Origin: Streptomyces nigra
Lineage (GTDB): Bacteria > Actinomycetota > Actinomycetes > Streptomycetales > Streptomycetaceae
Length of the DNA: 64,000 bases
Assembly: GCF_003074055.1 (NCBI RefSeq)
Contig: NZ_CP029043.1
Span: 310,001 to 374,000, forward strand
Direction of reading: 5' to 3'
Shown in pieces: positions 1 to 12,271 of this stretch (the first letter of the stretch is position 1; every line of letters starts with the position of its first letter). The position numbers and the translations under genes were made by a program. The notes under the pieces were generated by a model. It was not told the DNA's origin and did no database searches. It saw nothing but the letters and a program-made list of their open reading frames with translations.

Positions 1-622
1 CGCCGCCAACGCCCGGCGCGCCGGGTTCGACGGCCTGGAGATCCACGCGCAGGGGTCCCATCTCATCGCCCAGTTCCTCAACCCCCGCCTCAACCAGCGC
101 ACCGACGCCTACGGCGGCACCAGTGAGAAGCGCGCCCAGCTCCTCCTCGACCTCGTGGACGCGGTGAGCGACGTGTGGGGCGGCGAGCGGGTCGGCGTCA
201 AGCTCTCCCCGTACTGGAACGGCGGGCCCACCTTCACGGCGGACGCCGACACACTGGCCGACTACGACCTGCTGCTGAAGCGCCTCGACGACAGCGACCT
301 GGCCTACCTCCACCTCGTCGGCCCGGCCCCCGGCTCGGACACCGACGACACCCTCACCGCGTTCAGCCGATTCCGCTCCCACTACGGCGGCTCCGTCATC
401 GCCAACCTCGGCTTCACCCAGGCGACCGGCAACGACCTCCTCGAACGGCGGCTCGCCGACGCGGTGTCCTTCGGCGCCCCCTTCATCGCCAATCCGGACC
501 TCGTCGAGCGCTTCACACACGGACACCCCCTCGCCGAGGGCGACCGCGACACGTACTACGCCGGTGGAGTGAAGGGGTACACGGACTACCCGGCCGTGAC
601 CGGCTCCCAGCACGGCCGTTGA
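1..622 (+). CDS. Alkene reductase, old yellow enzyme family (5' end outside window)
   Basis: This is the C-terminal ~206 residues of an NADH:flavin oxidoreductase of the old-yellow-enzyme family; the reading frame is open from base 2. The visible segment begins near the conserved GFDGLEIHAQGSHLIAQFL stretch, followed by NQRTDAYGG, both typical of the FMN-binding TIM barrel. It continues through the late barrel strands (VGVKLSPY, VIANLGF, FIANPDLVERF) to a TGA at 620-622. The family reduces activated C=C bonds of enones and similar electrophiles with NAD(P)H in the cytoplasm. The usual length is about 360 residues, so roughly the first 150 lie upstream. Family assignment is firm; the substrate cannot be read from the sequence. 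Confidence 0.93.
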   Translation, partial: AANARRAGFDGLEIHAQGSHLIAQFLNPRLNQRTDAYGGTSEKRAQLLLDLVDAVSDVWGGERVGVKLSPYWNGGPTFTADADTLADYDLLLKRLDDSDLAYLHLVGPAPGSDTDDTLTAFSRFRSHYGGSVIANLGFTQATGNDLLERRLADAVSFGAPFIANPDLVERFTHGHPLAEGDRDTYYAGGVKGYTDYPAVTGSQHGR

Positions 623-747
623 GCGCCTGCTCTCATCCGAGCATCATCCGAACGTCCTCCCGAGGCAATGAAGCCGGCGTTCTGGGCACCCGCTTCTGCA
701 GCGCGTGACACAAGGCACTGACGACGGGACAGAGGAGTGGCGTTCGG

Positions 748-1149
748 ATGAGCAACCTCACCGGATGGGAGCAGGCGCTCGAGCGGGTCGGAGGACGGCT
801 GTTCGAGCGGTGGTTCCGCAAGGAACCGGTCGAACTGGTGGCCGCGCTGCGGCGCGAGTGCGACCGGCATGCGGTGGTGTGCAGCGAGAGCCGTGTCGTG
901 GTCCCCAACGCATACGACGTGGAGCTCGCCGAGCACGTCCACGCAGAACTCGGCGGCCACCGCTCCCGGGTGGGGCAGGTGCTCACCGACAAGCTCGCGC
1001 AGTACGGCGCGCACCGCGGCTACGAGTGGGCGGGACCCCTGGCCGTGCACGTGACCACGTCCCGTGACGTGCCCAACGACCGCTACCGGGTGTCGAGCCG
1101 GGCCATGGCCCATGTGAGCGCCGTCGGCTTCCCCTCCGTCAGCGGCTGA
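748..1149 (+). CDS. DUF3662 (FhaA N-terminal-like) protein
   Basis: A 133-residue protein that matches the N-terminal domain of actinobacterial FhaA: FERWFRKEPVELVAALRREC near the start, VVVPNAYDVEL in the middle, and DRYRVSSR near the end. In FhaA this domain precedes a linker and a C-terminal FHA phosphothreonine-binding domain. Here the protein stops after the DUF3662 unit, so it is a stand-alone copy with no FHA domain. The start is supported by GAGGAG about 10 bases upstream of ATG 748. Its role is unknown; in FhaA the domain is linked to cell-wall and division signalling by Ser/Thr kinases. It is monocistronic, with about 180 bases to the next gene. Confidence 0.82.
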   Translation: MSNLTGWEQALERVGGRLFERWFRKEPVELVAALRRECDRHAVVCSESRVVVPNAYDVELAEHVHAELGGHRSRVGQVLTDKLAQYGAHRGYEWAGPLAVHVTTSRDVPNDRYRVSSRAMAHVSAVGFPSVSG

Positions 1150-1332
1150 CTTCGGCCGCACTGACGACCCGCTGAGCGGCATCTATAAGTTTCCTTATGG
1201 CTCTCGGAATGTCAGTGGAAGATCGGTGATGGATCGTGGGGTTGTTCCCATCAGCCGCCGGGCACCCCGTCCGGACGGTGCGCGGGTTCACCGCGTGACA
1301 TCCGTTTCCCACTGACAAGGCCAGGCCTACTC

Positions 1333-2034
1333 ATGTCGAAGATCCTCATGGTCGTCTCCGCCGCCACGACGCTGGAGCTCGCCGACGGTTCCGCCCACCC
1401 GACCGGCTTCTGGGCCGAGGAGGTCGCCGCCTCCCACCGTGTGCTGACGGCCGCCGGGGCGACCGTGGACATCGCCACGCCGGGTGGCGCGAAGCCCACC
1501 GTGGACGCCCTCAGCCTGAGCGAGCAGGGCGGCGTCTCCCCGGCCGACGCCGCCGAGTTCGAGTCGTACCTCGCCGGTATCGCCGACACGCTCGCGGCTC
1601 CGCTGTCGCTGTCCGACGTCACGCTGGACGACTACGACACGGTCTACATCCCCGGCGGCCACGCGCCGATGACCGACCTCGCCCAGGACGCCGACCTCGG
1701 CCGTCTGCTGAACCAGGCCGCCGCGCGGGGCAAGACGGTGGCCGCCCTGTGCCACGGTGTCGCCGGTCTGCTCAGCGCCACCAAGGAGGACGGCACCTTC
1801 ACCTTCGCCGGTCGCGCGCTGACGTCGTTCACCGACGAGGAGGAGAACCAGGGCGGCCTCGGCGCCGACACGCCGTACTACGTCGAGTCCCGGCTGCGTG
1901 AGCGCGGCGCGGACGTCCGTACCGGTGCCGCCTGGAGCAGCACGGTCGTCGTGGACGGCAATCTGATCACCGGTCAGAACCCGCAGTCGAGCACGGCGAC
2001 CGCCGAGGCGGTCCTCAAGACCCTCGCCGCCTGA
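1333..2034 (+). CDS. DJ-1/PfpI family protein (type 1 glutamine amidotransferase-like)
   Basis: A 233-residue member of the DJ-1/ThiJ/PfpI superfamily. The nucleophile elbow is visible as AALCHGVAG, with Cys140 followed by His141. The loop YIPGGHAPMTDL (residues ~105-116) precedes it, and the N-terminal beta strand SKILMVVSA opens the fold. Length and the long insertion around residues 60-95 fit the Hsp31/YajL-like intracellular subgroup that acts as glyoxalase III or deglycase on methylglyoxal-modified molecules. That activity is inferred from the family. The gene stands alone between DUF3662 and a beta-propeller remnant. The ribosome-binding site is weak, so the start rests on homology to the first strand. 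Confidence 0.9.
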   Translation: MSKILMVVSAATTLELADGSAHPTGFWAEEVAASHRVLTAAGATVDIATPGGAKPTVDALSLSEQGGVSPADAAEFESYLAGIADTLAAPLSLSDVTLDDYDTVYIPGGHAPMTDLAQDADLGRLLNQAAARGKTVAALCHGVAGLLSATKEDGTFTFAGRALTSFTDEEENQGGLGADTPYYVESRLRERGADVRTGAAWSSTVVVDGNLITGQNPQSSTATAEAVLKTLAA

Positions 2035-2120
2035 GCCAGGCGCGGCGGCGCGCTCACACGCACACGTCCGGGGGCAGGGCGTCAAGCCCGTGCCCCTCTC
2101 CGCCGACGGGCTCGCCCCGC

Positions 2121-2321
2121 TTGGCCGGCGCGCCCGTGGGCCAGGTCCCGATCACGATCCGTACGACCCCGGACGGCGCCCGCGCGTTCGTCGCCGGCCT
2201 CCGCTCCGGCACCGTGCACGTGGTGGACCTGGCCGACGGTTCCGTGATCACGGTGCCGGACGTCGACCCGGGGGACCCCGACACGACGCAAGGCGCCCAC
2301 GGCATCGCCCATCTCCCCTGA
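2121..2321 (+). pseudogene. Remnant of a YVTN-type beta-propeller protein
   Basis: A short reading frame of at most 66 codons, starting with TTG, contains ITIRTTPDGARAFVAGLRSGTVHVVDLADGSV. This is one blade of a YncE/YVTN-type beta-propeller: a strand, 'PDG-A-V', a strand, 'V-V-D-ADG'. No signal peptide or further blades are present upstream or downstream, so this is probably the decayed 3' end of a larger secreted or cofactor-associated propeller gene. It sits between the DJ-1 gene and the SnoaL-like gene. A functional micro-protein is possible but less likely. Confidence 0.5.
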
Positions 2322-2373
2322 CATGCTTCCTGTGCCGCACCCGCGGCACGGCCACACGAACGGACACGCCTCG

Positions 2374-2724
2374 ATGACGCGCAGCCCTCAGGAGACCTTC
2401 AGCGACCACGTCCGGGCCCTCGGCTCCGGAGACCTCGACGCGATCGCCGCCGACTTCGCACCCGATGCCGTCCTCCTCACCCCGGCCGGCGTCCTGCACA
2501 GGCGTGAGGGGGTGAAGCAGGGCATCGGCGGCGTCCTCGCCGATCTCCCGAACGCGCGGTGGAAGCCCGGAACGCCGGTCTTCACCGATGACGTGATGCT
2601 CCTGGAGTGGGCGGCGGACGCGGACGGGGCGCGCGTCGAGGGCGGCGTGGACACCCTCTTCCGCGACGGCCTCATCCGCGCCCAGACCGTCCGCTACACC
2701 CTGCTGACCGAGCCCACGGCCTGA
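2374..2724 (+). CDS. SnoaL-like / NTF2-fold protein
   Basis: A 116-residue protein with the NTF2-like plan: an N-terminal helix (ETFSDHVRALGSGDLDAIAADFAPDAV), then LLTPAGVLHRREGVKQGI, then curved beta strands ending YTLLTEP. Members act as small cytoplasmic isomerases, hydrolases or cyclases, or as unknown stress proteins. The ATG at 2374 is preferred because an upstream in-frame start at 2323 adds 17 poorly conserved residues; neither has a convincing ribosome-binding site. The gene lies 25 bases before the monooxygenase-like gene and may be co-transcribed with it. No catalytic identity can be assigned. Confidence 0.8.
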   Translation: MTRSPQETFSDHVRALGSGDLDAIAADFAPDAVLLTPAGVLHRREGVKQGIGGVLADLPNARWKPGTPVFTDDVMLLEWAADADGARVEGGVDTLFRDGLIRAQTVRYTLLTEPTA

Positions 2725-2749
2725 CCACCCGCACCGGAAGGACGGCCCG

Positions 2750-3343
2750 ATGACGCGACGACCGGCGTCCCCGCCGCCGACGCCCGCCGCCGACGAACCG
2801 CAGGGCATCACGCTCGTCATCAGCTGGGCCGTCCAGCGGGGCCGCGAGGAGGAGTTCGAGGAGCTCACGCACGAGATCGCGGAGCGGGCACGGGAGTTCT
2901 GCGGCCACGACGGTGTGACCTGGCTGCGTCCGCACGGGAGCCAGGGCGTCTATCACAGCGTCCTTCGCTTCACCGACGAGGATCGGCTCATGGAGTGGGT
3001 CCGGCTGCCCGAACGGCAGGACTGGCTCCGGCGCGTCCACGAGATCGCCCACGAGGTGTCGACGTCGCCGCCGCAGACCACGGGGACCGAGACCTGGTTC
3101 AGTCTGCCGGAGCAACCGGTCAAGGCCCCGCCGAAGTGGAAGGCGACCCTGATGACCATGCTGGGCGCCTACCCCGTGTCGTTCCTCATCAACTGGCTGC
3201 TCAGCCCGCACCTCGGGTCCTGGCCACTGCCGCTGCGCGCCCTGGCCTTTCCCGTGGTGGCGGCCCCGCTGCTGACCTTCCTGATCATGCCCCGCCTCAG
3301 CCGGCTCTTCCGGAACTGGCTCTATCCGGACACCCGCCGCTGA
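2750..3343 (+). CDS. Antibiotic-biosynthesis-monooxygenase-like domain protein with membrane tail
   Basis: A 197-residue protein. Residues ~18-110 form an ABM-type ferredoxin-like domain (ITLVISWAVQRGREEEFEELTHEI, then GVYHSVLRFTDEDRLMEWV). Residues ~130-190 hold two hydrophobic segments (LMTMLGAYPVSFLINWLL and ALAFPVVAAPLLTFLIM), so the domain is probably anchored to the inner membrane with a short arginine-rich tail. Similar 'antibiotic biosynthesis monooxygenase' proteins with two C-terminal membrane helices are widespread and uncharacterised. It follows the SnoaL-like gene by 25 bases and precedes the LysR gene by 23, suggesting one transcript. The start is supported by GGAAGGA upstream. 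Confidence 0.82.
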   Translation: MTRRPASPPPTPAADEPQGITLVISWAVQRGREEEFEELTHEIAERAREFCGHDGVTWLRPHGSQGVYHSVLRFTDEDRLMEWVRLPERQDWLRRVHEIAHEVSTSPPQTTGTETWFSLPEQPVKAPPKWKATLMTMLGAYPVSFLINWLLSPHLGSWPLPLRALAFPVVAAPLLTFLIMPRLSRLFRNWLYPDTRR

Positions 3344-3366
3344 CCTGTTGAGAGGAGGAAGACCGC

Positions 3367-6856
<3,490 letters not shown>

Positions 6857-6916
6857 GCCGTACTGCGCGACCTGATCCCGGCCCGGGTGCGTCACGGCCC
6901 GGGATAAGGTCGCCGG

Positions 6917-7906
6917 ATGCGTCAATTCGCGGAGGGGGAAGCCCTGTCGGGGGTCGTACGGGAAGCGCTGGGAGCGGCGGCCCGTGTCGTCGGCGTGGAG
7001 CGGCTGCGGGGTGGCAGCAAGAAGGGCGTGTACCGCGTCCACACGGACGGGTCGCCGGTCGCGCGGGTGATCGTCTACAGCTGGGCCGAGGACGAGAACT
7101 TCTGGCCCGGCGCGGAAGGCGTGGACCCGGCCCACCCCTTCGCCCCGGCCTCCGGTCTCGCCCCATTCCTCGCGGCCCAGCGCACGCTGGCCGGCCTCGG
7201 CGTCCGGGTGCCGGCCGTGCTGTTCTCCGACGGCGGCCGCACCCGGTATCCGGCGGACGTGGCGGTCGTCGAGGACGTCCCCGGCGACACCCTGGAAGCG
7301 CTCCTGCGGACGGATCCCGTACGGGGGTCGGCGGTCATGGACGAGCTGGCGGTCATGCTCGACGTGATGCACGGGCAGCGCAGTCCCCGGTACGGCCGGG
7401 TGGATGTGCTGGAACGCGGCGGTACGGCGGCCGGGGAGTCGTGTCGGCAGCTGGTGCTGGAGCGGGCTCTGGACGACCTCGCGGAGGCGGCGGAGCGCGA
7501 ACCCCGGATCGGTGCCGTCGCGGACGCCCTGCGGGACCGTCTGCGGGAGCTGGCCGCCCGGGTGGCTCCGCGCACCGGGCACGGGCTGATCCACGGCGAG
7601 CTGGGGCCCGACCATGTCCTGGTCGACGCCGACGGGCACCCCGTCCTCATCGACATCGAGGGCCTGATGTACTTCGACGTCGAGTGGGAGCACGTCTTCC
7701 TGAGACTGCGCTTCGGCGAACGGTATCCGGCCCTGGCGCGTCCGGGGCTCGATCCCGCCCGGCTCGACCTGTACGCCCTGGCGACACACCTCTCGCTCGT
7801 GGCCGGACCGCTGCGCCTCCTGGACGGCGACTTCCCGCACCGCGAGGTCATGCGGCACATCGCGGACCACAACGCGGGGGCGGCGCTGGCCCTGCTGCTC
7901 CGCTGA
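6917..7906 (+). CDS. Phosphotransferase (APH/choline-kinase fold)
   Basis: A 329-residue protein with the aminoglycoside-phosphotransferase/ChoK fold. The N-lobe has GGSKKGVYRV as a nucleotide-binding loop and VAVVEDVPGDTLEALL as the hinge. The C-lobe has HGLIHGELGPDHVLVD followed by VLIDIEG. In active family members the catalytic motif is HGD-(x4)-N and the metal-binding motif starts with Asp. Here Asp is replaced by Glu and Asn by His, while the second Asp (DIEG) is kept. It may be an atypical kinase or a binding protein. It lies just downstream of the MITE, in front of an LLM-class oxidoreductase 44 bases away. Confidence 0.85.
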   Translation: MRQFAEGEALSGVVREALGAAARVVGVERLRGGSKKGVYRVHTDGSPVARVIVYSWAEDENFWPGAEGVDPAHPFAPASGLAPFLAAQRTLAGLGVRVPAVLFSDGGRTRYPADVAVVEDVPGDTLEALLRTDPVRGSAVMDELAVMLDVMHGQRSPRYGRVDVLERGGTAAGESCRQLVLERALDDLAEAAEREPRIGAVADALRDRLRELAARVAPRTGHGLIHGELGPDHVLVDADGHPVLIDIEGLMYFDVEWEHVFLRLRFGERYPALARPGLDPARLDLYALATHLSLVAGPLRLLDGDFPHREVMRHIADHNAGAALALLLR

Positions 7907-7950
7907 CCAGGGGCGGGAATCAACGAGGGGGTCCGGGCGCTGGGGACAGT

Positions 7951-8973
7951 GTGAAGAAAATCGGCTTCCTCTCCTTCGGTCACTGGTCGCCCGGCGAGTA
8001 CTCCCGGACCCGGTCGGCCGCGGACATGCTCCACCAGTCGATCGACCTCGCGGTCGCCGCCGAGGAGATCGGCGTGGACGGCGCGTACTTCCGGGTGCAC
8101 CACTTCGCCCGGCAGGCGGCGAGCCCGTTCCCGCTGCTCGCGGCGATCGGGGCGCGGACCTCGGCCATCGAGATCGGCACCGGCGTGATCGACATGCGCT
8201 ACGAGAACCCGCTCTACATGGCGGAGGACGCGGGCGCCGCCGACCTCATCGCGGGCGGCCGGCTGCAGCTGGGCATCAGCCGCGGCTCACCGGAGCAGGT
8301 CGTCGACGGCTGGCGTCTGTTCGGCCACGAACCGGCCCCCGGCGAGACGGGTACGGACATGGCGCGCCACCACACCAAGGAGTTCCTCAAGGTCCTGGAC
8401 GGCGAGGGGTTCGCCCAGCCCAACCCCCGGCCGATGTTCCCGAACCCGCCCGGTCTGCTGCGGATCGAGCCGCACTCCGAGGGACTGCGGGACCGGATCT
8501 GGTGGGGTTCCGGGTCGAACGCGACCGCGGTCTGGGCCGGTGAACTGGGGATGAACCTGCAGAGCTCGACGCTCAAGGACGATGAGACGGGCGAGCTGCT
8601 GCACGTGCAGCAGCGCAAGCAGATCGAGGCGTACCGGGAGGCGTACCGCACGGCGGGCCACACCCGGGAGCCCCGCGTGTCGGTCAGCCGCAGCATCTTC
8701 GCCCTGACCGACGACCTCGACCGGGCCTACTTCGGCCGCGACCGCAACTCCCGGGACCAGATCGGGATGATCGACGACACGACCCGGGCCATCTTCGGGC
8801 GGTCGTACGCCGGGGAGCCGGACGAGCTGGTGAAGCTCCTCCAGGACGACGAGGCCATCCAGGCCGCCGACACCCTTCTGCTGACCATCCCGAACCAGCT
8901 GGGCGTCGACTACAACACGCATGTGCTGGAGAGCATCCTCACCCACGTGGCCCCGGAACTCGGCTGGCGCTGA
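7951..8973 (+). CDS. LLM class flavin-dependent oxidoreductase
   Basis: A 340-residue luciferase-like monooxygenase. Family signatures are KKIGFLSFGHW at the N-terminus, ADMLHQSIDLAVAAEEIGVDGAYFRVHHFA, the flavin-site strand IEIGTGVIDMRYENPLYMAEDA, and LQLGISRGSPEQVVDGW. These enzymes use FMNH2 or F420 in the cytoplasm; the cofactor cannot be decided here. The GTG at 7951 matches the usual first strand, although the same frame stays open far upstream through the preceding gene and MITE. The gene is 44 bases downstream of the APH-like gene and is followed by a strong terminator. Confidence 0.92.
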   Translation: MKKIGFLSFGHWSPGEYSRTRSAADMLHQSIDLAVAAEEIGVDGAYFRVHHFARQAASPFPLLAAIGARTSAIEIGTGVIDMRYENPLYMAEDAGAADLIAGGRLQLGISRGSPEQVVDGWRLFGHEPAPGETGTDMARHHTKEFLKVLDGEGFAQPNPRPMFPNPPGLLRIEPHSEGLRDRIWWGSGSNATAVWAGELGMNLQSSTLKDDETGELLHVQQRKQIEAYREAYRTAGHTREPRVSVSRSIFALTDDLDRAYFGRDRNSRDQIGMIDDTTRAIFGRSYAGEPDELVKLLQDDEAIQAADTLLLTIPNQLGVDYNTHVLESILTHVAPELGWR

Positions 8974-8996
8974 GCGGATGGGCGCGGGCGCGCACA

Positions 8997-9033
8997 CGAG
9001 GGGCAGGCGACCGTGACGGGCGCCTGCCCCTCG
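8997..9033. terminator. Bidirectional terminator hairpin
   Basis: A perfect 13-bp stem (CGAGGGGCAGGCG at 8997-9009 with its complement at 9021-9033) encloses an 11-base loop. It sits between the convergent oxidoreductase and FG-GAP genes and can serve both. No U-tract follows, as is usual in Streptomyces. Confidence 0.75.
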
Positions 9034-9049
9034 GCCTTCGTCGTCCGGC

Positions 9050-10534
9050 TCAGCCGGTCTGGCGCGCACCCGGGAGTGCCGCACCGAACTCGACGTCCGC
9101 GTACCTCCGCTTGGCACCGGCGGCGGTTCCGCTGAGCGTCTTCGACCCGGATGTCACCGGGCCGGCCGTGGTGCCCTTGGCGGTCCACAGCAACCCGTCG
9201 GCGTTCTCCCCGGGAGCGCCGACCGCCAGTTCCGCCCGGCCGTCCTTGGTGACGTCGACGAGGTGGACAGCGGCGGCGAACCGGTCGCCCTGCTCCGCCG
9301 TGCCGGGCACGCCGGTGGTGTCCTGGCTGTAGACGACCGCGCCGGTGGCGGTGAGGCCGGTGGCGGAGCCGCGCAGCAGCGTCGCCTGTCCCGCGCCCAC
9401 ACGGGAGCCCAGGGCCTCCCAGGGAGCGCCGACGACGACATCGGCGTACTTGTCGCCGTCGGTGTCCCCCACGCTGAGCGACTCGCCGAACAGGTCGCCG
9501 TCCTCGCCCGCTCCCGGGACTCCGGCGGTGTCCTGGTGGATGACCTGCGGCTTCTGCTCCGCGTCGATGCCGTGGGGGCCTCCGTAGAGGACCTGGATCT
9601 CTCCGCCGCGGTGGGCGGCGCTGGGGTCGGACATCAGGGAGGCGTCGTAGGGCACGCCGGTGACGAGGTCGCCGTAGCCGTCGCCGTTCACGTCCCCGAC
9701 GCGGCCGGTGACGCCGTCGGCGAGCGGCAGTTCGGTGTAGGTGCCGTCCCCCCGGTCCACGTACACCGTGCCGTTGACGTCTCCGCCGGTGGGGCCGGGC
9801 AGCCAGAAGCGTTCGGCCCGCCCGTCGCGGTCGACGTCGCCCATGGCGACACCGCGGTTGGTGCCGAGCGCGTCGACGAAGGACCGTTGGGCCGGGCGGC
9901 CGGTCCGGGTGAACGGGCCGGTGTACGAGGTGGCGCCGCAGTTCCCGGTGACTCCGATGTCGGGGGCGCCGTCGCCGGTGACGTCTCCGACCGCGATGCC
10001 GGCGGCGAAGCCGCAGCCCTCGTCGAGGCCGGTGGGCGGTGAGACGGCCGCTCCTCCCTTGAGTCCGGAGCTGCCGCCCCAGACGACGGTGAGGGAGCCG
10101 ATGCCGCCCATCGTGCCCGCCGCCTCGCTCGGCGTGCCCACGAGCAGGTCGGCGTAGCCGTCGCGGTCCAGGTCGGCGGAGGCGACCGACGTGCCGAAGC
10201 CGTCCCACTCCTCGGGGGCGCCCGGAACGCCGGTGGTGGCCTGGGTGATGACGGTGCGGTGCGTGGCGGAGACGCCGCTCGCCGAGCCGTAGAGGACGAC
10301 GACCGCACCGGCGGCGTCCACCGAGCCGTCGGCGGCGCCAGGGGCGCCGACCGCCAGGTCGCGGTAGCCGTCGCCGTTGAAGTCGTCCTGTACGGCGGCC
10401 GTGTTGGCGCCCTTGTACGGCGCCGCGGCGGCCGCGGGTCCGGCCGGGAACACGACGGCGGTCAGTGTGGCCGCCGTGGTGACGGCGATCGCGCAGGCGA
10501 GGGAGCGCGAGGGGACGCGGGCGGGGGACGGCAT
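9050..10534 (-). CDS. Secreted FG-GAP repeat (integrin alpha-like beta-propeller) protein
   Basis: A 494-residue exported protein. The ATG at 10534 has GGAG a few bases upstream on its strand and opens a classical signal peptide (Arg-containing N-region, then AIAVTTAATLTAVVFPAGPAAAA). The mature part holds about seven FG-GAP blades, each with a calcium-binding loop such as DDFNGDGYRDLAVGAPG, ADLDRDGYADLLVGTP, GDVNGDGYGDLVTGVP and GDTDGDKYADVVVGAP. Such propellers act outside the cell in adhesion or ligand binding. A second FG-GAP gene ends 44 bases upstream on the same strand, suggesting an operon and a tandem duplication. No enzymatic domain is present. Confidence 0.93.
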   Translation of the reverse strand: MPSPARVPSRSLACAIAVTTAATLTAVVFPAGPAAAAAPYKGANTAAVQDDFNGDGYRDLAVGAPGAADGSVDAAGAVVVLYGSASGVSATHRTVITQATTGVPGAPEEWDGFGTSVASADLDRDGYADLLVGTPSEAAGTMGGIGSLTVVWGGSSGLKGGAAVSPPTGLDEGCGFAAGIAVGDVTGDGAPDIGVTGNCGATSYTGPFTRTGRPAQRSFVDALGTNRGVAMGDVDRDGRAERFWLPGPTGGDVNGTVYVDRGDGTYTELPLADGVTGRVGDVNGDGYGDLVTGVPYDASLMSDPSAAHRGGEIQVLYGGPHGIDAEQKPQVIHQDTAGVPGAGEDGDLFGESLSVGDTDGDKYADVVVGAPWEALGSRVGAGQATLLRGSATGLTATGAVVYSQDTTGVPGTAEQGDRFAAAVHLVDVTKDGRAELAVGAPGENADGLLWTAKGTTAGPVTSGSKTLSGTAAGAKRRYADVEFGAALPGARQTG

Positions 10535-10578
10535 GTCTGCTCCGGGGAGGCGAAGTCGGGTGTGCGGGGTGCGGGCGG

Positions 10579-12015
10579 TCACGGTCCGGTCACCACCTGG
10601 GCGAAGTGTGCGGCACCGCTCGAGCCGAGCCCGGCGCCGCCGGGACCGACGTTGACCGAGCCGGTGGCCGTGACGGACGTGGCCGAGCCGCGCAGGAGCC
10701 ACAGGCTGCCCGCTCCGCCGTTCTCGCCGGGGGCGCCGACGAGCAGGTCGCCGTGGCCGTCCTTGTTCGTGTCGAGGACGCGAACGGCCGCACCGAAGGT
10801 GTCGCCGGTCTCCGAGGTTCCCGCCACTCCCGCGGTGTTCTGGGTCCAGGTGCGGGCGTGGGCGGTGTCGAGCCGTCCCGCGGTGCCGCGGACGACGATG
10901 ACGGATCCGCTGTTCCCGTTCTCGCCCGGGGCGCCGATCACAAGGTCCGCCCGGCCGTCCTTGTCGGTGTCGCCGACGGCGACGGAGGCACCGAAGCGGT
11001 CCTTGGCCTCACCGGCTCCGGGTACGCCGGAGGTGTCCTGGGTGATGGTCTGGACGCTGCTCGGCGAACCGCCGTATCCGGCGTCGAAGTAGACGGTCAC
11101 CTGCCCGCCGAGCGCGGTCCCGGGGCTCTGGGAGGGGTCCTCGGGGTTGCCGACGACCAGGTCGGGCGATCCGTTGCCGTTCAGGTCGCCCACGGCGGAG
11201 ACCGTGCCCGCGGGCAGTTGGGTGCCCTCGAACCCGGCCGGGTCGGCGAGCCAGGTGGCCGGGTCGTCGCCTGTGCCGTCGTACCCCCAGCCGCCGTCCC
11301 ACACTCCACGGCCGTGGACGATCAGCCGGTCGTTGTCGGTGTTGGGCAGGTCGACCTGGGTCAGGGCGACGATGCCGTGGGCCGGATTGAACATGAACCC
11401 GTTGCCGGAAGTGCCGGACTGCGCGGACAGGTCGGCCGGCATGTAGGTGACTTCGGCGTCGTTGGCGCCGATGGCGATGGACAGCTTGCCGTCGTTGACG
11501 GGGTTGAGTCCGTTGTAGACGCCCACGGCGAGCGTGCGTCCCCAGGCGTCGTGCGTCGACGGCCAGGGGTCGGCGACCGTCCTTGCTTTCGTGAGGCCGG
11601 AGGCGGCGCCGTACACGACGGTGACGGAGCCGCCCCCGTCGTCCCCGTCGACGTCCTCGCCGGGCGCGCCGACCACGAGGTCGCTGTAGCCGTCGCGGTT
11701 CACGTCGTGGACGGCCACGGCGGCGCCGAAGCGGTCGCCGGCCTCGGCGGTACCCGGCACACCGGTGGAGTTCTGGGTCAGCACCGTGCGCCGGGACGGG
11801 TCGATCCCGCGTGCGGTGCCGTACAGGACCACCACGGCCCCGGCCTTGGCGTGCCCGGAGACCTTGGCGTCCGGGGCCGACACGACGACGTCCCGATAGC
11901 CGTCCTTGTCGATGTCGCCCGGAGCCCCGGAAGCGGCCTGCGCTCCTGTCGCGACGAGCGGGGACAGGCCCGACGCGAGCAGCGTCGCGGACATCAGCAG
12001 GGTGCGTTTGCGCAC
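10579..12015 (-). CDS. Secreted FG-GAP repeat protein
   Basis: A 478-residue exported protein with signal peptide MRKRTLLMSATLLASGLSPL followed by an AQA cleavage region. Repeated calcium loops (DIDKDGYRDVVVSAPDA, HDVNRDGYSDLVVGAPGEDV, GDLNGNGSPDLVVGNPED, GDTDKDGRADLVIGAPGEN, DTNKDGHGDLLVGAPGEN) mark a beta-propeller of FG-GAP blades. The phrase 'TQNSTGVPGTAEAGDRFGAAV' style linker recurs between blades and is shared with the downstream neighbour, so the two are paralogues. It is the first gene of the pair. The start has GGGAGGA upstream. Its ligand is unknown. Confidence 0.93.
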   Translation of the reverse strand: MRKRTLLMSATLLASGLSPLVATGAQAASGAPGDIDKDGYRDVVVSAPDAKVSGHAKAGAVVVLYGTARGIDPSRRTVLTQNSTGVPGTAEAGDRFGAAVAVHDVNRDGYSDLVVGAPGEDVDGDDGGGSVTVVYGAASGLTKARTVADPWPSTHDAWGRTLAVGVYNGLNPVNDGKLSIAIGANDAEVTYMPADLSAQSGTSGNGFMFNPAHGIVALTQVDLPNTDNDRLIVHGRGVWDGGWGYDGTGDDPATWLADPAGFEGTQLPAGTVSAVGDLNGNGSPDLVVGNPEDPSQSPGTALGGQVTVYFDAGYGGSPSSVQTITQDTSGVPGAGEAKDRFGASVAVGDTDKDGRADLVIGAPGENGNSGSVIVVRGTAGRLDTAHARTWTQNTAGVAGTSETGDTFGAAVRVLDTNKDGHGDLLVGAPGENGGAGSLWLLRGSATSVTATGSVNVGPGGAGLGSSGAAHFAQVVTGP

Positions 12016-12271
12016 GAAGGTCCTCCCAGGGAAGCGGTGTCCGTGCCGGTCCCGTGGCCATCGCGGTCGCCGTCGCCGACAGCGTTTGGCATGACACGAT
12101 CATGACCGGCGCAGGAGAGACTCCCGGAGGGGCTGAAGGGTTGTACGGGGCGAGCGACTTTTTTTCTGCCTGCAGCCGTCGCCCCGCACCTTTCAACTGC
12201 TCACGGATGGGATGCACTTGCCGAGCCGAGTACGACCGGCAAGCTCACCCGTGCCTCTGGACCACAGGCGT

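Noticed and set aside
12130..12200. A T7 run and GC-rich sequence resembling a terminator between the FG-GAP and CU044_5270 genes.
   Set aside because: The flanking stem is imperfect on either strand, and the position fits a promoter region equally well.
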